A stretch of DNA of 64,000 nucleotides from Thiodiazotropha sp040507005 (GCA_040507005.1 JBEVVS010000050.1:1-64000), one strand, 5' to 3'; numbered from the stretch's first letter, positions 51,966 through 61,922 are shown. A program made the numbers and translations. Notes: a model not told the origin generated them from the letters alone.

Positions 51966-54515
51966 ATGAGCACTATCAAAACAAAAAGTTGGCGCGCCAA
52001 GTTACTCAATATATCCTTGCCCGCACTCTCCCTGTTGGCAGGCATTTTCAGTGGAGTTGTTGCCTGGTTTTTACTCGACCCGATTCAGGGAAAGCACCTG
52101 GAACAGCTGTTTCAAAGTGAATTGGTACGACGGCTGGATGTACGTGCGGTGGAGACCCGGCGTCGATTCGAGGAGTTTATCAGGGAGTGGCAGGTGCAGG
52201 GGCACTCTCTCTCGAATCATTGGCAGCTGATTACCTATCTCAACTCCTTCTCCTGGCAGGAGTCTGCGCTGCGGGCAAAATACTACAATGAAACACCAAG
52301 CTGGTTGGAAGCGGGTCATCCAAATGTCAGTATGATCGAACCCAGCCAGGTGATATTGATGGATAGGCATGGCAATGCGCGAGAGATCTACCAACAACAA
52401 CTGTTGCCATTTAGCCTCGAAAGAGTTATCGAGTTGTATCAAAATCATGATGGGGGAATCGTAACCCTGATCAATGGCTCTCCCTATCTTTTGATTTGGT
52501 CGAATATTGCCTATCAGGCGGATACAGATCCGGCAGTTCTTCTACTGATAATCGATATTGACGAGCGCTTTCTTTCCGAGTCGCAAAAGATGGCCCATGG
52601 TACGGATACCCTTATTGCGTTGATTAACTCGGATGACCAAAGGTTGCTGGTAAGCAGCGATAACCAACAAATTCCCCGAGGTTCTTATATACGAGATTGG
52701 CATGACAGCCATCTGTTGACATCCCAGGCTATGGCGCACTATCAATCGTTGGAACATAACCTGTTATTCACAACCATGGTATCGCGGGATGTAGTGCGCA
52801 AGAACATTGAGAACATTACCAAACTTGCGCAGATGGATCGACTGCTTGCTGCGCTGGTCTATGTGGTTGTGTTCTCTTTCATCATCTACTTGATCTCGGC
52901 CAAGATCAATCAGGTTCTGAAGCGCATATCCAGCTATGGCCAGCAGGCATTGGGAGTGAAACAACCGGTTATAGAAAAAGGCAATCAACTCCTGCAATTG
53001 GAGGATTGGGTAAAAAAGTTTTTCCGTCAGTTGATTACCGCACGTGATACATTGCACGATAGACAGGAGAAGCGAATCAGGGAGACAGAGGTCCTTAAGA
53101 GTGCACTGTTCGATAATTCCATGGTTTCAATCGTTACCTTGAACGGACAGGGTATTGTCGTGGAAGTCAATCAAACGGCTCTGAAAACCTTCGGTTATTC
53201 AAGGAATCAGCTGATCGGTAAACAATTGGAGGAGATTGCCATAAAACCGGATTACCGCGTCCGCTTCCGCAGCATGCTCGGACAATGCATCAAGCGGAGC
53301 GTTGGTCCAGACCAATGTCATGATCAACCGATGTTGGCGCAAACCGCGAATGGCGAGGAGAAGGCAATCGAGTGTTCAGTTATTTCGATTCATCTCCAAC
53401 ATCAAACGCTTTTTAATGTCTATCTCCGCGATATAAGCGGACGCAGGCAGGCTGAACGAGAAATCTCAAGTCTGGCGAAACTGGCCAGTGAAAATCCCAA
53501 CCCTGTATTGCGTGTCAATGACAGGGGAGTAATCGTCTATGCCAACGAGGCAAGTGAACCGTTGTTGGCCTATTGGGACTGTGAGCGTGGTCAGACCCTG
53601 CCCCTCTATTGGCGTAACTTGGTTGCCAGTGTCCTCAATGATGGTGTTAACAAAGTCTACGAGATCAATCTTGAGGAGCAGATATTCTCTCTCTTGCTGG
53701 CACCCATCAAAGAGTTGGAATATGTCAATATCTATGGCCGGGACTTCACCCAAATGCGCATGGCCGAGATACAGAGCAGACAGCACCAGTCTGAACTTGT
53801 CCATGTCTGCCGTCTCAGTACAATGGGGGAGATGTCGACGGGCCTGGCTCATGAGCTGAACCAGCCGCTCTCGGCGATCATCAATTTTGCCAGTGGCTGT
53901 GTCAGACGTCTACAAGCAGGCAGCGGTGGTGAAGCGGAACTGCTCGACGCCATGGCTCAAATCACTGTACAGGCGGAACGGGCCGGTGAGATTATCAAGC
54001 GTCTTCGTTCGCTGGTAGGAAAACGTCCCCAGGAACGTGAGGCGGTAAATCTCAATCATTTGGTATTGGAGGTTGCTTCATTCATTGAGTTCGAGGCAAA
54101 TCGACAGAAGGTTGAGGTGAGTGTGGAGTTGAGCGATGAAGTGCTGCCGGTTATGGTTGATCTGGTTCAGATAGAACAGGTGTTGCTCAACCTTGTGCGG
54201 AATGCCATTGATGCCATGAAGCAGGTCGATATCAATAATCGCAGGCTATTGCTGAAGTCCGAAAGAGTAAACAAAAAAATGGTCCAGGTGCTTGTCAAGG
54301 ATACTGGTCAAGGTATGCCGGAAGAGACCTTGAATCATCTCTTTGATGCATTCTTTTCCACCAAAAAGGGTGGTATGGGCATGGGATTGCGGATTAGCCA
54401 GAAAATCATGCAAGATCATCACGGCATGATCGAGGTTGATTCTCAGGTAGGTATTGGGACGACTTTCCATGTCATTTTACCAACGGATTCTAAACTCAAA
54501 TTACCAGGGTTTTAA
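51966..54515 (+). CDS. Membrane-bound PAS sensor histidine kinase (DctS/FixL type)
   Basis: This 849-residue kinase has a membrane helix (about 14-34), a large periplasmic sensor domain (about 40-270, Cache-like), a second helix (about 285-303), a PAS domain (about 375-475, with ALFDNSMVSIVTLNGQGI), a second PAS-like segment (about 500-600), HisKA with MGEMSTGLAHELNQPLSAII, and HATPase with GTGMPEE-like and GGMGMGLRIS motifs. ATG 51966 is preferred to an upstream TTG. The layout fits DctS/DctB/FixL-type kinases, which sense organic acids or redox. The FixJ-like regulator overlaps by one base, so both are cotranscribed. Confidence 0.9.
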   Translation: MSTIKTKSWRAKLLNISLPALSLLAGIFSGVVAWFLLDPIQGKHLEQLFQSELVRRLDVRAVETRRRFEEFIREWQVQGHSLSNHWQLITYLNSFSWQESALRAKYYNETPSWLEAGHPNVSMIEPSQVILMDRHGNAREIYQQQLLPFSLERVIELYQNHDGGIVTLINGSPYLLIWSNIAYQADTDPAVLLLIIDIDERFLSESQKMAHGTDTLIALINSDDQRLLVSSDNQQIPRGSYIRDWHDSHLLTSQAMAHYQSLEHNLLFTTMVSRDVVRKNIENITKLAQMDRLLAALVYVVVFSFIIYLISAKINQVLKRISSYGQQALGVKQPVIEKGNQLLQLEDWVKKFFRQLITARDTLHDRQEKRIRETEVLKSALFDNSMVSIVTLNGQGIVVEVNQTALKTFGYSRNQLIGKQLEEIAIKPDYRVRFRSMLGQCIKRSVGPDQCHDQPMLAQTANGEEKAIECSVISIHLQHQTLFNVYLRDISGRRQAEREISSLAKLASENPNPVLRVNDRGVIVYANEASEPLLAYWDCERGQTLPLYWRNLVASVLNDGVNKVYEINLEEQIFSLLLAPIKELEYVNIYGRDFTQMRMAEIQSRQHQSELVHVCRLSTMGEMSTGLAHELNQPLSAIINFASGCVRRLQAGSGGEAELLDAMAQITVQAERAGEIIKRLRSLVGKRPQEREAVNLNHLVLEVASFIEFEANRQKVEVSVELSDEVLPVMVDLVQIEQVLLNLVRNAIDAMKQVDINNRRLLLKSERVNKKMVQVLVKDTGQGMPEETLNHLFDAFFSTKKGGMGMGLRISQKIMQDHHGMIEVDSQVGIGTTFHVILPTDSKLKLPGF

Positions 54516-55153
54516 TGATGTCCAATCGACCGACAGTTTTCGTAGTAGATGATGATCAAGCCATGCGGAATTCACTGAAATGGCTTATAGAGTCGGTGTC
54601 CATGCAGGTGGAGACATTCGAGTCGGCTGACGCATTTATCAATAGTTACTATCCGGGGCGATCCGGGTGTCTGTTGTTGGACGTTCGTATGCCCGGAATG
54701 AGCGGTTTGGAATTGCAAGAGTATTTGCGGGAAAATCAGATCGCCATTCCGGTGATTATCATTACCGGCCATGGTGATGTGCCTATGGCTGTTCGAGCCA
54801 TGAAATCGGGCGCGATTGATTTCATTGAGAAACCTTTTAATGATGAATTATTGTTGGAGAGCATTCGCCATGCATTGGCGTTGGACGTAAAACAACGGGA
54901 TATGCAGGCCCAACGTGCAGAGATTGCCACCCGCTTGGCGCGCCTGACGCCGAGAGAACATGAAGTGATGGCGATGGTGACCAATGGCAAGGCGAACAAG
55001 GAGATCGCAAGCGGCCTGGGAGTCAGTGCGAAAACCGTCGAAGCTCACCGTGCCAGGGTCATGGAGAAGATGCAGGCCAATTCACTCGCCGAACTGGTGA
55101 GAATGGCGATCAATGCCAATCTAACACTCTCTGAGCCGAATGACGAAGAGTAG
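54515..55153 (+). CDS. FixJ/NarL-type response regulator
   Basis: This 212-residue protein has a receiver domain (1-125) with VVDDDQAMR, Asp in LLLDVRMPGMSG and Lys in EKPFND, and a LuxR-type HTH (about 145-205) with LTPREHEVMAMV and NKEIASGLGVSAKTVEAHR. This is the FixJ/TodT/DctR layout. Its start codon shares an A with the kinase stop (TAATG). A second Met one codon later may be used. A target might be the transporter downstream. Confidence 0.93.
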   Translation: MMSNRPTVFVVDDDQAMRNSLKWLIESVSMQVETFESADAFINSYYPGRSGCLLLDVRMPGMSGLELQEYLRENQIAIPVIIITGHGDVPMAVRAMKSGAIDFIEKPFNDELLLESIRHALALDVKQRDMQAQRAEIATRLARLTPREHEVMAMVTNGKANKEIASGLGVSAKTVEAHRARVMEKMQANSLAELVRMAINANLTLSEPNDEE

Positions 55154-55159
55154 ACTCAA

Positions 55160-56434
55160 TTGCCCAAATCCCTGTTAAGAGAACCCAGGGTTCTTGCCTG
55201 GAGTCTATACGACTGGGCCAACTCCGCCTTTGCCACCACGGTAATGGCCGGGTTCTTTCCGATCTTCTTCAAACAGTACTGGAGCGCCGAGGCGGCGGTG
55301 ACCGAGAGCACCTTCCGCTTAGGCATGGCCAACTCGTTGGCGAGTATCGTGGTGGTTTGTCTCGCGCCGCTGTTGGGGGCACTGGCCGACCAAGCCGGCG
55401 CGAAGAAACGGTTTCTACTGTTCTTTGCAGGCATGGGCATAATCATGACAGGTGCCCTCTATCTGGTGGCTATGGGGAACTGGGTTATGGCCCTGGTGCT
55501 CTACGGCCTGGGAATCCTCGGTTTTTCCGGTGGCAATATATTCTATGACGCCCTGATGGTTTCTGTGACCGAGAAAGCTAACTACGACAAGGTCTCTGCC
55601 TATGGTTTCGCCTTCGGCTATCTGGGTGGTGGGCTATTGTTCGCCGGTAATGTCTTGATGACCCTTTTCCCTGAAGCTTTCGGTCTCGCCGATGCTTCCC
55701 AGGCAGTGAAACTCTCGTTCGTGCTGGTTGCACTATGGTGGGCTCTTTTCTCTATTCCGCTGTTTCTGCTAGTCGAAGAGCCTGCGATTGGTGAGCGTGA
55801 AAAGGCGTGGGTACTGGCTGGCTTTCGCCAACTGGTTGGTACCTTCGGTAAGTTGAAGCAGTTACGCATGGCGTTTCTGTTTTTGATCGCCTACTGGTGC
55901 TATATCGACGGTGTCGATACCATTGTCAGAATGGCTGTGGATTTCGGTCTCTCGATCGGATTCGATGCGAATAATTTGATGGTCGCCCTGCTTATCACCC
56001 AATTTGTCGGTTTTCCCGCCGCCCTTGTTTTTGGTGAGATAGGCAATCGGCGCGGTCCCAAGCAGGGTATCATGCTGGCCATTTTCATCTATTTGCTGAT
56101 TTTGCTGTGGGCCTATCATATGCAGGCAATTTGGGAGTTCTATATATTGGCTATCGCTATTGGCCTGGTACAAGGCGGTATACAGGCACTCTCCCGTTCC
56201 CTCTATGCCCGCTTGATTCCTCACCATCAGTCGGCGGAGTTCTTTGGCTTCTACAACATGCTTGGAAAATTCGCAACCGTGTTGGGTCCGTTGCTGATGG
56301 GATGGATCGGTGTGCTCACTGGAGATAGCCGTCTCTCCATCCTCTCTATCGGTATCCTGTTTATCATCGGTGCTGTGTTGTTGAATTTTGTGGATGTGGA
56401 GGCGGGTGAGCGGGCGGTTCAGGAGAATGGGTAA
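55160..56434 (+). CDS. MFS transporter of UMF1 family
   Basis: This 424-residue protein has 12 predicted membrane helices. It begins RVLAWSLYDWANSAFATTVM, the UMF1/Atg22-like hallmark, and has FGYLGGGLLF and LVQGGIQALSRSLYARLIP. Substrate is unknown; related proteins export amino acids or osmolytes. It starts at TTG 55160, six bases after the regulator stop, so it is likely cotranscribed with the two-component pair. Confidence 0.88.
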   Translation: MPKSLLREPRVLAWSLYDWANSAFATTVMAGFFPIFFKQYWSAEAAVTESTFRLGMANSLASIVVVCLAPLLGALADQAGAKKRFLLFFAGMGIIMTGALYLVAMGNWVMALVLYGLGILGFSGGNIFYDALMVSVTEKANYDKVSAYGFAFGYLGGGLLFAGNVLMTLFPEAFGLADASQAVKLSFVLVALWWALFSIPLFLLVEEPAIGEREKAWVLAGFRQLVGTFGKLKQLRMAFLFLIAYWCYIDGVDTIVRMAVDFGLSIGFDANNLMVALLITQFVGFPAALVFGEIGNRRGPKQGIMLAIFIYLLILLWAYHMQAIWEFYILAIAIGLVQGGIQALSRSLYARLIPHHQSAEFFGFYNMLGKFATVLGPLLMGWIGVLTGDSRLSILSIGILFIIGAVLLNFVDVEAGERAVQENG

Positions 56435-56458
56435 ACGCTACTGATTTACTATCTTGTC

Positions 56459-57196
56459 ATGGCTGAAGACCGGAAAAAAGACGAACTTTATGCAGATGCA
56501 CATGAAATCCTTGCCGATTTTGTGTTCGATGACAGGGTGGCCTCTGTCTTTCCCGATATGATAAATCGTTCGGTTCCCGGTTATACAACCATCATCAACA
56601 TGATCGGCACCTTGGCTGCACAGCGTATTAAACAGGCTAGTTGCTGTTACGATCTCGGTTGCTCCCTGGGTGCGGCCATGATGGCGATCCACTCAGCCGT
56701 CGATAGGGACGACGTCCGCCTTATCGGGGTTGATAACTCTGTGGCCATGTTGACCAGGGCCAGGAGCAATCTCGCCCAGTGTAGACGGTCTCCGGCGATT
56801 GAACTGATATGTGCGGATATCCAGGATGTGGTGATTCAGCAGGCATCGATGGTGGTGTTGAATTTCACCCTGCAGTTCTTACCCGCTGAAGAACGTACCG
56901 GGATCCTGAAGAAAATCTTTGATGGCATGTTAGCGGACGGTCTGTTGGTGCTGTCTGAAAAGATTGTTGTACCCAACGAGGAGGCCCAGCAGCTCTTTAC
57001 TGAGATGCATCACGGTTTCAAGAAGGCCCAGGGATATTCAGATCTGGAGATCAGCCAAAAACGCTCAGCCCTGGAAGATGTTTTGATCCCGGAGAGCCTG
57101 ACGGCACATATCGATCGCCTTGAGAGGGTGGGCTTCTCCACCGTTGAGGTCTGGTTTCAGTGTTTTAATTTTGTCTCTCTACTGGCCATCAAATGA
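56459..57196 (+). CDS. cmoA: Carboxy-S-adenosyl-L-methionine synthase
   Basis: This 245-residue enzyme makes carboxy-SAM from SAM and prephenate for cmo5U34 in tRNA. Marks are FVFDDRVASVFPDMINRSVPGY, DLGCSLGAAMMAI, and VLNFTLQFLP. It overlaps cmoB by four bases, the usual arrangement. Confidence 0.96.
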   Translation: MAEDRKKDELYADAHEILADFVFDDRVASVFPDMINRSVPGYTTIINMIGTLAAQRIKQASCCYDLGCSLGAAMMAIHSAVDRDDVRLIGVDNSVAMLTRARSNLAQCRRSPAIELICADIQDVVIQQASMVVLNFTLQFLPAEERTGILKKIFDGMLADGLLVLSEKIVVPNEEAQQLFTEMHHGFKKAQGYSDLEISQKRSALEDVLIPESLTAHIDRLERVGFSTVEVWFQCFNFVSLLAIK

Positions 57197-58167
57197 GTGA
57201 TCAGTGGGACTGGCGATTACCCTATATGGATGGACCGTTGGGTCTATGGTTTGAACAACTGCCGCACCAGGTGGAGCAGGTATGGCGGGACCGGCCCCAT
57301 GGGGATCTTGCAGACTGGCGCCAGATCATCGCACAACTGCCGTCACCCCCAATCTCATCGATCGAATTCAAGGGTGCCCGTATCAGGGCAGGAGAGGCGC
57401 AGGATTGTGATCAGGAGATGCGCCAACGTCTAGCGCAACTTCTCACAGAACTGCACCCCTGGCGCAAAGGTCCGTATGAGATCTGCGGTCTGCATATCGA
57501 TACTGAATGGCGTTCCGATTATAAATGGGACAGGCTGCAAGCCCATATTCAGCCTCTGCAGGATCGCTTGGTGCTGGATGTCGGTTGTGGTAACGGCTAT
57601 CACGCCTGGCGTATGCTGGGGGAGGGCGCCCGACTGGTGATTGGCATCGATCCGACGCAACTTTTCATCCTGCAGTTTGAAGCCATCAAGCACCTCCTGG
57701 GGGCGCAGCATCCCGTGCATCTCTTTCCCTTGGGCATTCAACAGCTGCCGCCGGACATTAAGGGATTCGACAGCGTATTTTCCATGGGTGTCTTCTATCA
57801 TCGGCAATCACCATTTGCACATCTGGCTGAATTGCGAGGCGCGTTACGCAACGGTGGTGAATTGATATTGGAGACCCTGGTGATAGAGGGAGAAGATGGT
57901 CATGTATTGGTGCCTCAGGGGCGCTATGCCAAGATGCGCAATGTCTGGTTTATCCCAACTGTTGAAACGCTGCATAATTGGTTACAGCGTGCTGGTTTCA
58001 AGGAAGTGAAACTGATCGACATCTCGCTAACCACCGTCGATGAACAGCGTGCAACAGAGTGGATGCGATTTGAATCCCTGGTGGACTATCTTGATCCACA
58101 AGATCAGAGTTTGACCATAGAGGGTTATCCCGCACCTAGAAGGGCTATATTTCTTGCCAAGCGATAA
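57193..58167 (+). CDS. cmoB: tRNA U34 carboxymethyltransferase
   Basis: This 324-residue enzyme transfers the carboxymethyl group of carboxy-SAM to 5-hydroxyuridine-34 in tRNA. Conserved parts are RKGPYEICGLHIDTEWRSD, LDVGCGNGYHAWRMLG, GIDPTQLFILQFEA and FSMGVFYHRQSPF. Length matches the family. It partners cmoA in one operon. Confidence 0.97.
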   Translation: MSDQWDWRLPYMDGPLGLWFEQLPHQVEQVWRDRPHGDLADWRQIIAQLPSPPISSIEFKGARIRAGEAQDCDQEMRQRLAQLLTELHPWRKGPYEICGLHIDTEWRSDYKWDRLQAHIQPLQDRLVLDVGCGNGYHAWRMLGEGARLVIGIDPTQLFILQFEAIKHLLGAQHPVHLFPLGIQQLPPDIKGFDSVFSMGVFYHRQSPFAHLAELRGALRNGGELILETLVIEGEDGHVLVPQGRYAKMRNVWFIPTVETLHNWLQRAGFKEVKLIDISLTTVDEQRATEWMRFESLVDYLDPQDQSLTIEGYPAPRRAIFLAKR

Positions 58168-58241
58168 TGGGGATCTGGAAAATCAGCCTGGCGGGTATTC
58201 CTGGTATCATTGATGTATATAAAAATGACTGTTTGTTTAAT

Positions 58242-58775
58242 ATGAGTGAATACGCACCGGAATACACCAAGAGGGAGCGCATAGTATTCATACTCAAGCT
58301 GTTGGCTTTGGCTACACCGATTTATCTTATGGTGCAATTCTGGTTAGCCGATTGGATTGCCGATTTCACAAAAAATGCCCATTGTTTTAACTACGGAAGT
58401 ATAAATGGCATGCATTTGGTCTTTTATGGCGCGTTAACCTTTCTGCCGTTGCTGTTGGGAATAATACTATTCTTATTCGAGGGTATACGGGGCATTAAGA
58501 TTATCAAGCTGGGGCAAAACCCGTTACCTGACGAGAAGGTGTTTACACCGACAAAGTACAAATATGGTGCTGCTGCGAAGGTTCAGCCGTTCGGCATTTT
58601 CTCAGTGATTGTGTTCTGCATAGGGCTATCCATTTGGGGTGGCTTCAAAGCGCATGAGCAGACTAGGGAAATCAAGCCCTGTACAGTTAACATTTCCCTC
58701 AATCAGACCCGTGTAAACAGGGCGCCTGACGGCGAGCCCGGCAGCTATTCCAGGAATCGATGCCATTCAGCATGA
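58242..58775 (+). CDS. Unknown three-helix membrane protein
   Basis: This protein of about 177 residues begins MSEYAPEYTKRERI and has membrane helices at about 18-40, 62-84 and 122-142, then a polar C-tail with several Asn and Arg. The frame continues upstream to ATG 58167, overlapping the cmoB stop, so a 202-residue product is also possible; neither start has a strong ribosome site. I do not recognise the family. It ends six bases before the convergent diguanylate cyclase. Confidence 0.55.
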   Translation: MSEYAPEYTKRERIVFILKLLALATPIYLMVQFWLADWIADFTKNAHCFNYGSINGMHLVFYGALTFLPLLLGIILFLFEGIRGIKIIKLGQNPLPDEKVFTPTKYKYGAAAKVQPFGIFSVIVFCIGLSIWGGFKAHEQTREIKPCTVNISLNQTRVNRAPDGEPGSYSRNRCHSA

Positions 58776-58780
58776 CACTA

Positions 58781-59917
58781 TCATTGTATAGGTCCTGTGG
58801 AATCCAACTCGCACCCATCCACATGTAAAATCCCGCCACGGCCATGTTTCAATTTACTCCGGTACATGGCCTTGTCCACGCAATCGATCACGGTCTCCAG
58901 GTCGAGGCCATGATCAGGATATTTCCCCATGCCGATTGAGATGCTGAAGTCGATACGGTTATCTTTGGCATAGTCGTCGATTGCCTTACGCACGCGCTGA
59001 GCCACTAGTTCGCCACCCTCCTTGCTGGCATCGGGCAGCAGCAGCAGGAACTCATCACCACCATAACGTGCCACAAGATCCTCGTTGCGTACCTTCTTGG
59101 CGATGCAGTTTGCAACCGCTGCCAATACCCGGTCACCCACATGGTGGCCATGGGTATCGTTGACGGTCTTGAAACCGTCCAGATCTGCGAATAACACGAC
59201 CACACCGTTGCCGTTCTCCTGGGGTTGGAAAAGGCTTGATGAACGCTCCATAAGGGCACGTCGATTGAGCAATCCGGTAAGGGCATCGATGTTGCGCTCG
59301 TGGGCGAGCTTGGCCCGGCCAAGTTCGATCTTGGCCGTGAGTGTATAGGAGTAGATAACAATGATCGCAAAGAAGACCAGAAAGAAGATGGCACTGACAG
59401 AAAACAGATTCACATAATCGTGCAGCCGCAGGCTGACGATCAATACCGCCGCGCCGAGACTTCCCACAACAGCTTCTCCGAACAGGCGCAGGCCGTAGCG
59501 CATGCCGTTGCCGAGGATGACCATCAGAAACACCAGAAAACCGGGTGAGCTGACGGTGGTGTCCGCCAGGACCGCAAATGAGGCCATGGCAATGTCCACC
59601 CACATGGTCAGACGTTGACGCCAGGGGGCGTGCGGCTCCCGCGAGGCGTGGTGCATGAAGAACAGGATCTCTATACCGAATGCGACAAAAACCAGGTTGA
59701 CTACCTGGAGGTTGGTCCAGTCGCGAACCTGGGATTCACCGCCGAAATTGAAATAGAGGAGAGCCAGGCCGCAAAACAGCAGACGCGTCCAATATTGGGT
59801 GCGTTGCTCCTCCCAGGTCATCCTGTAATGGGAGCCATGTCCATCTATCTGACTTGCTCGGCGCTCTATACCGGAACGCCGATCTGCTGTACGTCGGCCG
59901 GAATTGATGTGACTCAC
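58781..59917 (-). CDS. Membrane diguanylate cyclase (GGDEF)
   Basis: This 378-residue protein has about six membrane helices in residues 40-195 forming an N-terminal sensor, a short coiled linker, and a GGDEF domain (about 215-370). The active site GGDEF is intact in ARYGGDEFLLLL, and the RNED five residues before it matches the RxxD feedback-inhibition site. So it should make cyclic-di-GMP with product inhibition. The PilZ genes in this window are candidate readers, though no link is shown. Confidence 0.92.
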   Translation of the reverse strand: MSHINSGRRTADRRSGIERRASQIDGHGSHYRMTWEEQRTQYWTRLLFCGLALLYFNFGGESQVRDWTNLQVVNLVFVAFGIEILFFMHHASREPHAPWRQRLTMWVDIAMASFAVLADTTVSSPGFLVFLMVILGNGMRYGLRLFGEAVVGSLGAAVLIVSLRLHDYVNLFSVSAIFFLVFFAIIVIYSYTLTAKIELGRAKLAHERNIDALTGLLNRRALMERSSSLFQPQENGNGVVVLFADLDGFKTVNDTHGHHVGDRVLAAVANCIAKKVRNEDLVARYGGDEFLLLLPDASKEGGELVAQRVRKAIDDYAKDNRIDFSISIGMGKYPDHGLDLETVIDCVDKAMYRSKLKHGRGGILHVDGCELDSTGPIQ

Positions 59918-60109
59918 GCAGTTACCTTCTCTGGTTACACTATGCGCCTCCGCGCGTACCTTAGCTTAGCCCGCCTGTCTGGAAACTCCAAGTTATAGCT
60001 AAAACTCATTAAAATCAATATTTTAAAAATATATATAGGAATCTAAATCACAAAATGAATGGCTGTTTATCCGATAAATTCGTATCCAAGTAGCGGGTGG
60101 ATTTCACCC

Positions 60110-60502
60110 TCAACAAAGTTCTACTGTAAATTCCGGTGTCTCCTGCATATGCCGTTTCACAGCACACAGTTCCATCGCTTTAATGATGCCGCCGCGGTAT
60201 TTCTCAGGAAAACCCTGCGGAAGCGTGAGGCGAAAGATAACCTTGTCGACCATCTTTGTCTTCTCATCGCTTAGGCAATCCATGCGTAGATCCATGCCTT
60301 CCTTTGAGAGTTTGCGTGATTCGCAAAAATTCCAGGCATATATCCCCGCACAGGTGGCCAGGGAGGCGAGAAACAGATCAAAGGGAGCGGGGGCGCTGGC
60401 TTCACCGCCGTACTTCACGGGTTGGTCGGTCTCTATGGTGTAGTCACCGACTTTGGCCTGGATTCGTTTCCCACCTGAGAAATTTACCTGTATTGATTCC
60501 AT
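60110..60502 (-). CDS. OsmC-family (YhfA-like) peroxiredoxin-fold protein
   Basis: This 130-residue protein has two-domain OsmC/Ohr features: a beta-rich N-half, LFLASLATCAGIYAWNF with Cys51 in the central helix, and MELCAVKRHM with Cys113, the two positions used by peroxidatic and resolving cysteines. Further cysteines are at 60, 76 and 130. Relatives reduce organic hydroperoxides with reduced lipoyl groups. The gene begins 13 bases after the lipoamide-dehydrogenase-like gene, so they form one transcript. Confidence 0.85.
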   Translation of the reverse strand: MESIQVNFSGGKRIQAKVGDYTIETDQPVKYGGEASAPAPFDLFLASLATCAGIYAWNFCESRKLSKEGMDLRMDCLSDEKTKMVDKVIFRLTLPQGFPEKYRGGIIKAMELCAVKRHMQETPEFTVELC

Positions 60503-60515
60503 GTCTGATTACCGC

Positions 60516-61922
60516 TTATAGGGGATAGAGCTCTTTGACCGGGCCTTGGTTTTTCGTCTCCACCTGTGCATAGAGGTTATTCAGGGCAGCCTGGAGCGCC
60601 TCCTCAATCACCGGATGGTAAAAGGGCATGCGGATGAGATCACCGACAGTGAGTTGTTGCGAGATTGCCCAATTGAGTAGATGGGCAAGGTTCTCACCGC
60701 GGGTTGTGATCATTTCAGCGCCCACCAGTCTGCCGCTGGTTTTGTCCCCATAGACACGGATGATACCGCGGCTCTGGCCCATGATCTGGGCACGTCCCAC
60801 CGGGGCCAGTTTGACCTCGCCGATGGCTATTTTGTCTGCATCCAGGGTCTGATAACTTGCGCCGACCAGGCAGATGTTTGGATCACAAAAGTTGATCGCC
60901 AGCGGGATCTTGCGTTTGAACGCCATGACTTCATCATGGGCGGCATTGTGACCGGCGATTTTGCCCTCGTCACCGGCTTCGTGGAGGATAGGGCGCTCAC
61001 CATTCACATCACCTGCGATAAAGATATGTGAATCGCCGCACTGCATGGTGTTCGGGTTGTAGCGGGGGATGCCCCGTTCATCTAGCTCGATACCGGCGTT
61101 TTCCAATGCCAGGCCTTCAATGTTGGCAGTCCGTCCGAGACTGGCCAGGACCTTGTCTACGACCACAGAGTGGTCACCCGCTGTTACCCTCAGCTGGGAG
61201 TCCTCTTCACTGATCTCAACGGCTTCACCCAGATAGATGGGAAACTCCCGCTGCATGGTTTCGAGGGCCATCTGCGAGACCTCAGGGTCCGTGGTGCCAC
61301 CGATGGTCTGTGCCATATCGAAACCGTGCACTTCGATCTCCAGGCGGCTCAAGGATTGTCCCAGTTCAAGGCCGATCACACCCAGTCCTACCACGGCTAC
61401 TGACTTCGGCAGGTCCTCCAGTTCAAAGAAGGTGTCTGTGGTCAGCACCTTGTCGCCGAAGGCCTCCCAGGCTGCGGGAACCACTGGGCGGGATCCGGTG
61501 GCAATGACGATCCTGTCGGCTATCACCCGGTCGCCATTGTCGAGTTGAAGGGTGTGAGGATCGATGAATTTCGCATATGCCTCGATGAACTTGTCACCCA
61601 TATTGTCGGTGCTGTTGGAGAGTACCCGATCCACAAAGTTGTCGCGCAGATCCTGCACATGTTCCATGGCCTCCGGGATAGATATGTTCAATTCAGTATG
61701 TCCATCCACCCCGTAACGGTTGAGATGGGTCCTCCGATGGTAGTCCTCCGCCACCTGAATCAAGGCCTTGGAGGGCATACAACCGACCCGGGCGCAGGTG
61801 GTGCCGGGTTCGCCACCATTGATGAGCAGGAAGCTTTTACCGCTCGGACCGACCCTGCTGGTTGCATTCAGTCCCGCAGTTCCTGAGCCAAGGATAGCGA
61901 CATCAACTTTTTTTTCTGCCAC
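60516..61922 (-). CDS. Dihydrolipoamide dehydrogenase-like flavoprotein disulfide reductase
   Basis: This 468-residue protein of the pyridine nucleotide-disulfide reductase family has FAD motif LGSGTAG, redox CARVGC (Cys43, Cys48), NAD-binding VVGLGVIGLELGQ, FIAGDVNGE, and a C-terminal FYHPVIEEAL with the catalytic His-Glu pair. It starts with GTG at 61922 behind AGGAGACCTCC. It is not next to 2-oxoacid dehydrogenase genes; its operon partner is the OsmC-like gene. So it may regenerate a lipoylated reductant for that protein. Soluble transhydrogenase-like use is less likely because the CXXXXC is intact. Confidence 0.9.
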   Translation of the reverse strand: MAEKKVDVAILGSGTAGLNATSRVGPSGKSFLLINGGEPGTTCARVGCMPSKALIQVAEDYHRRTHLNRYGVDGHTELNISIPEAMEHVQDLRDNFVDRVLSNSTDNMGDKFIEAYAKFIDPHTLQLDNGDRVIADRIVIATGSRPVVPAAWEAFGDKVLTTDTFFELEDLPKSVAVVGLGVIGLELGQSLSRLEIEVHGFDMAQTIGGTTDPEVSQMALETMQREFPIYLGEAVEISEEDSQLRVTAGDHSVVVDKVLASLGRTANIEGLALENAGIELDERGIPRYNPNTMQCGDSHIFIAGDVNGERPILHEAGDEGKIAGHNAAHDEVMAFKRKIPLAINFCDPNICLVGASYQTLDADKIAIGEVKLAPVGRAQIMGQSRGIIRVYGDKTSGRLVGAEMITTRGENLAHLLNWAISQQLTVGDLIRMPFYHPVIEEALQAALNNLYAQVETKNQGPVKELYPL

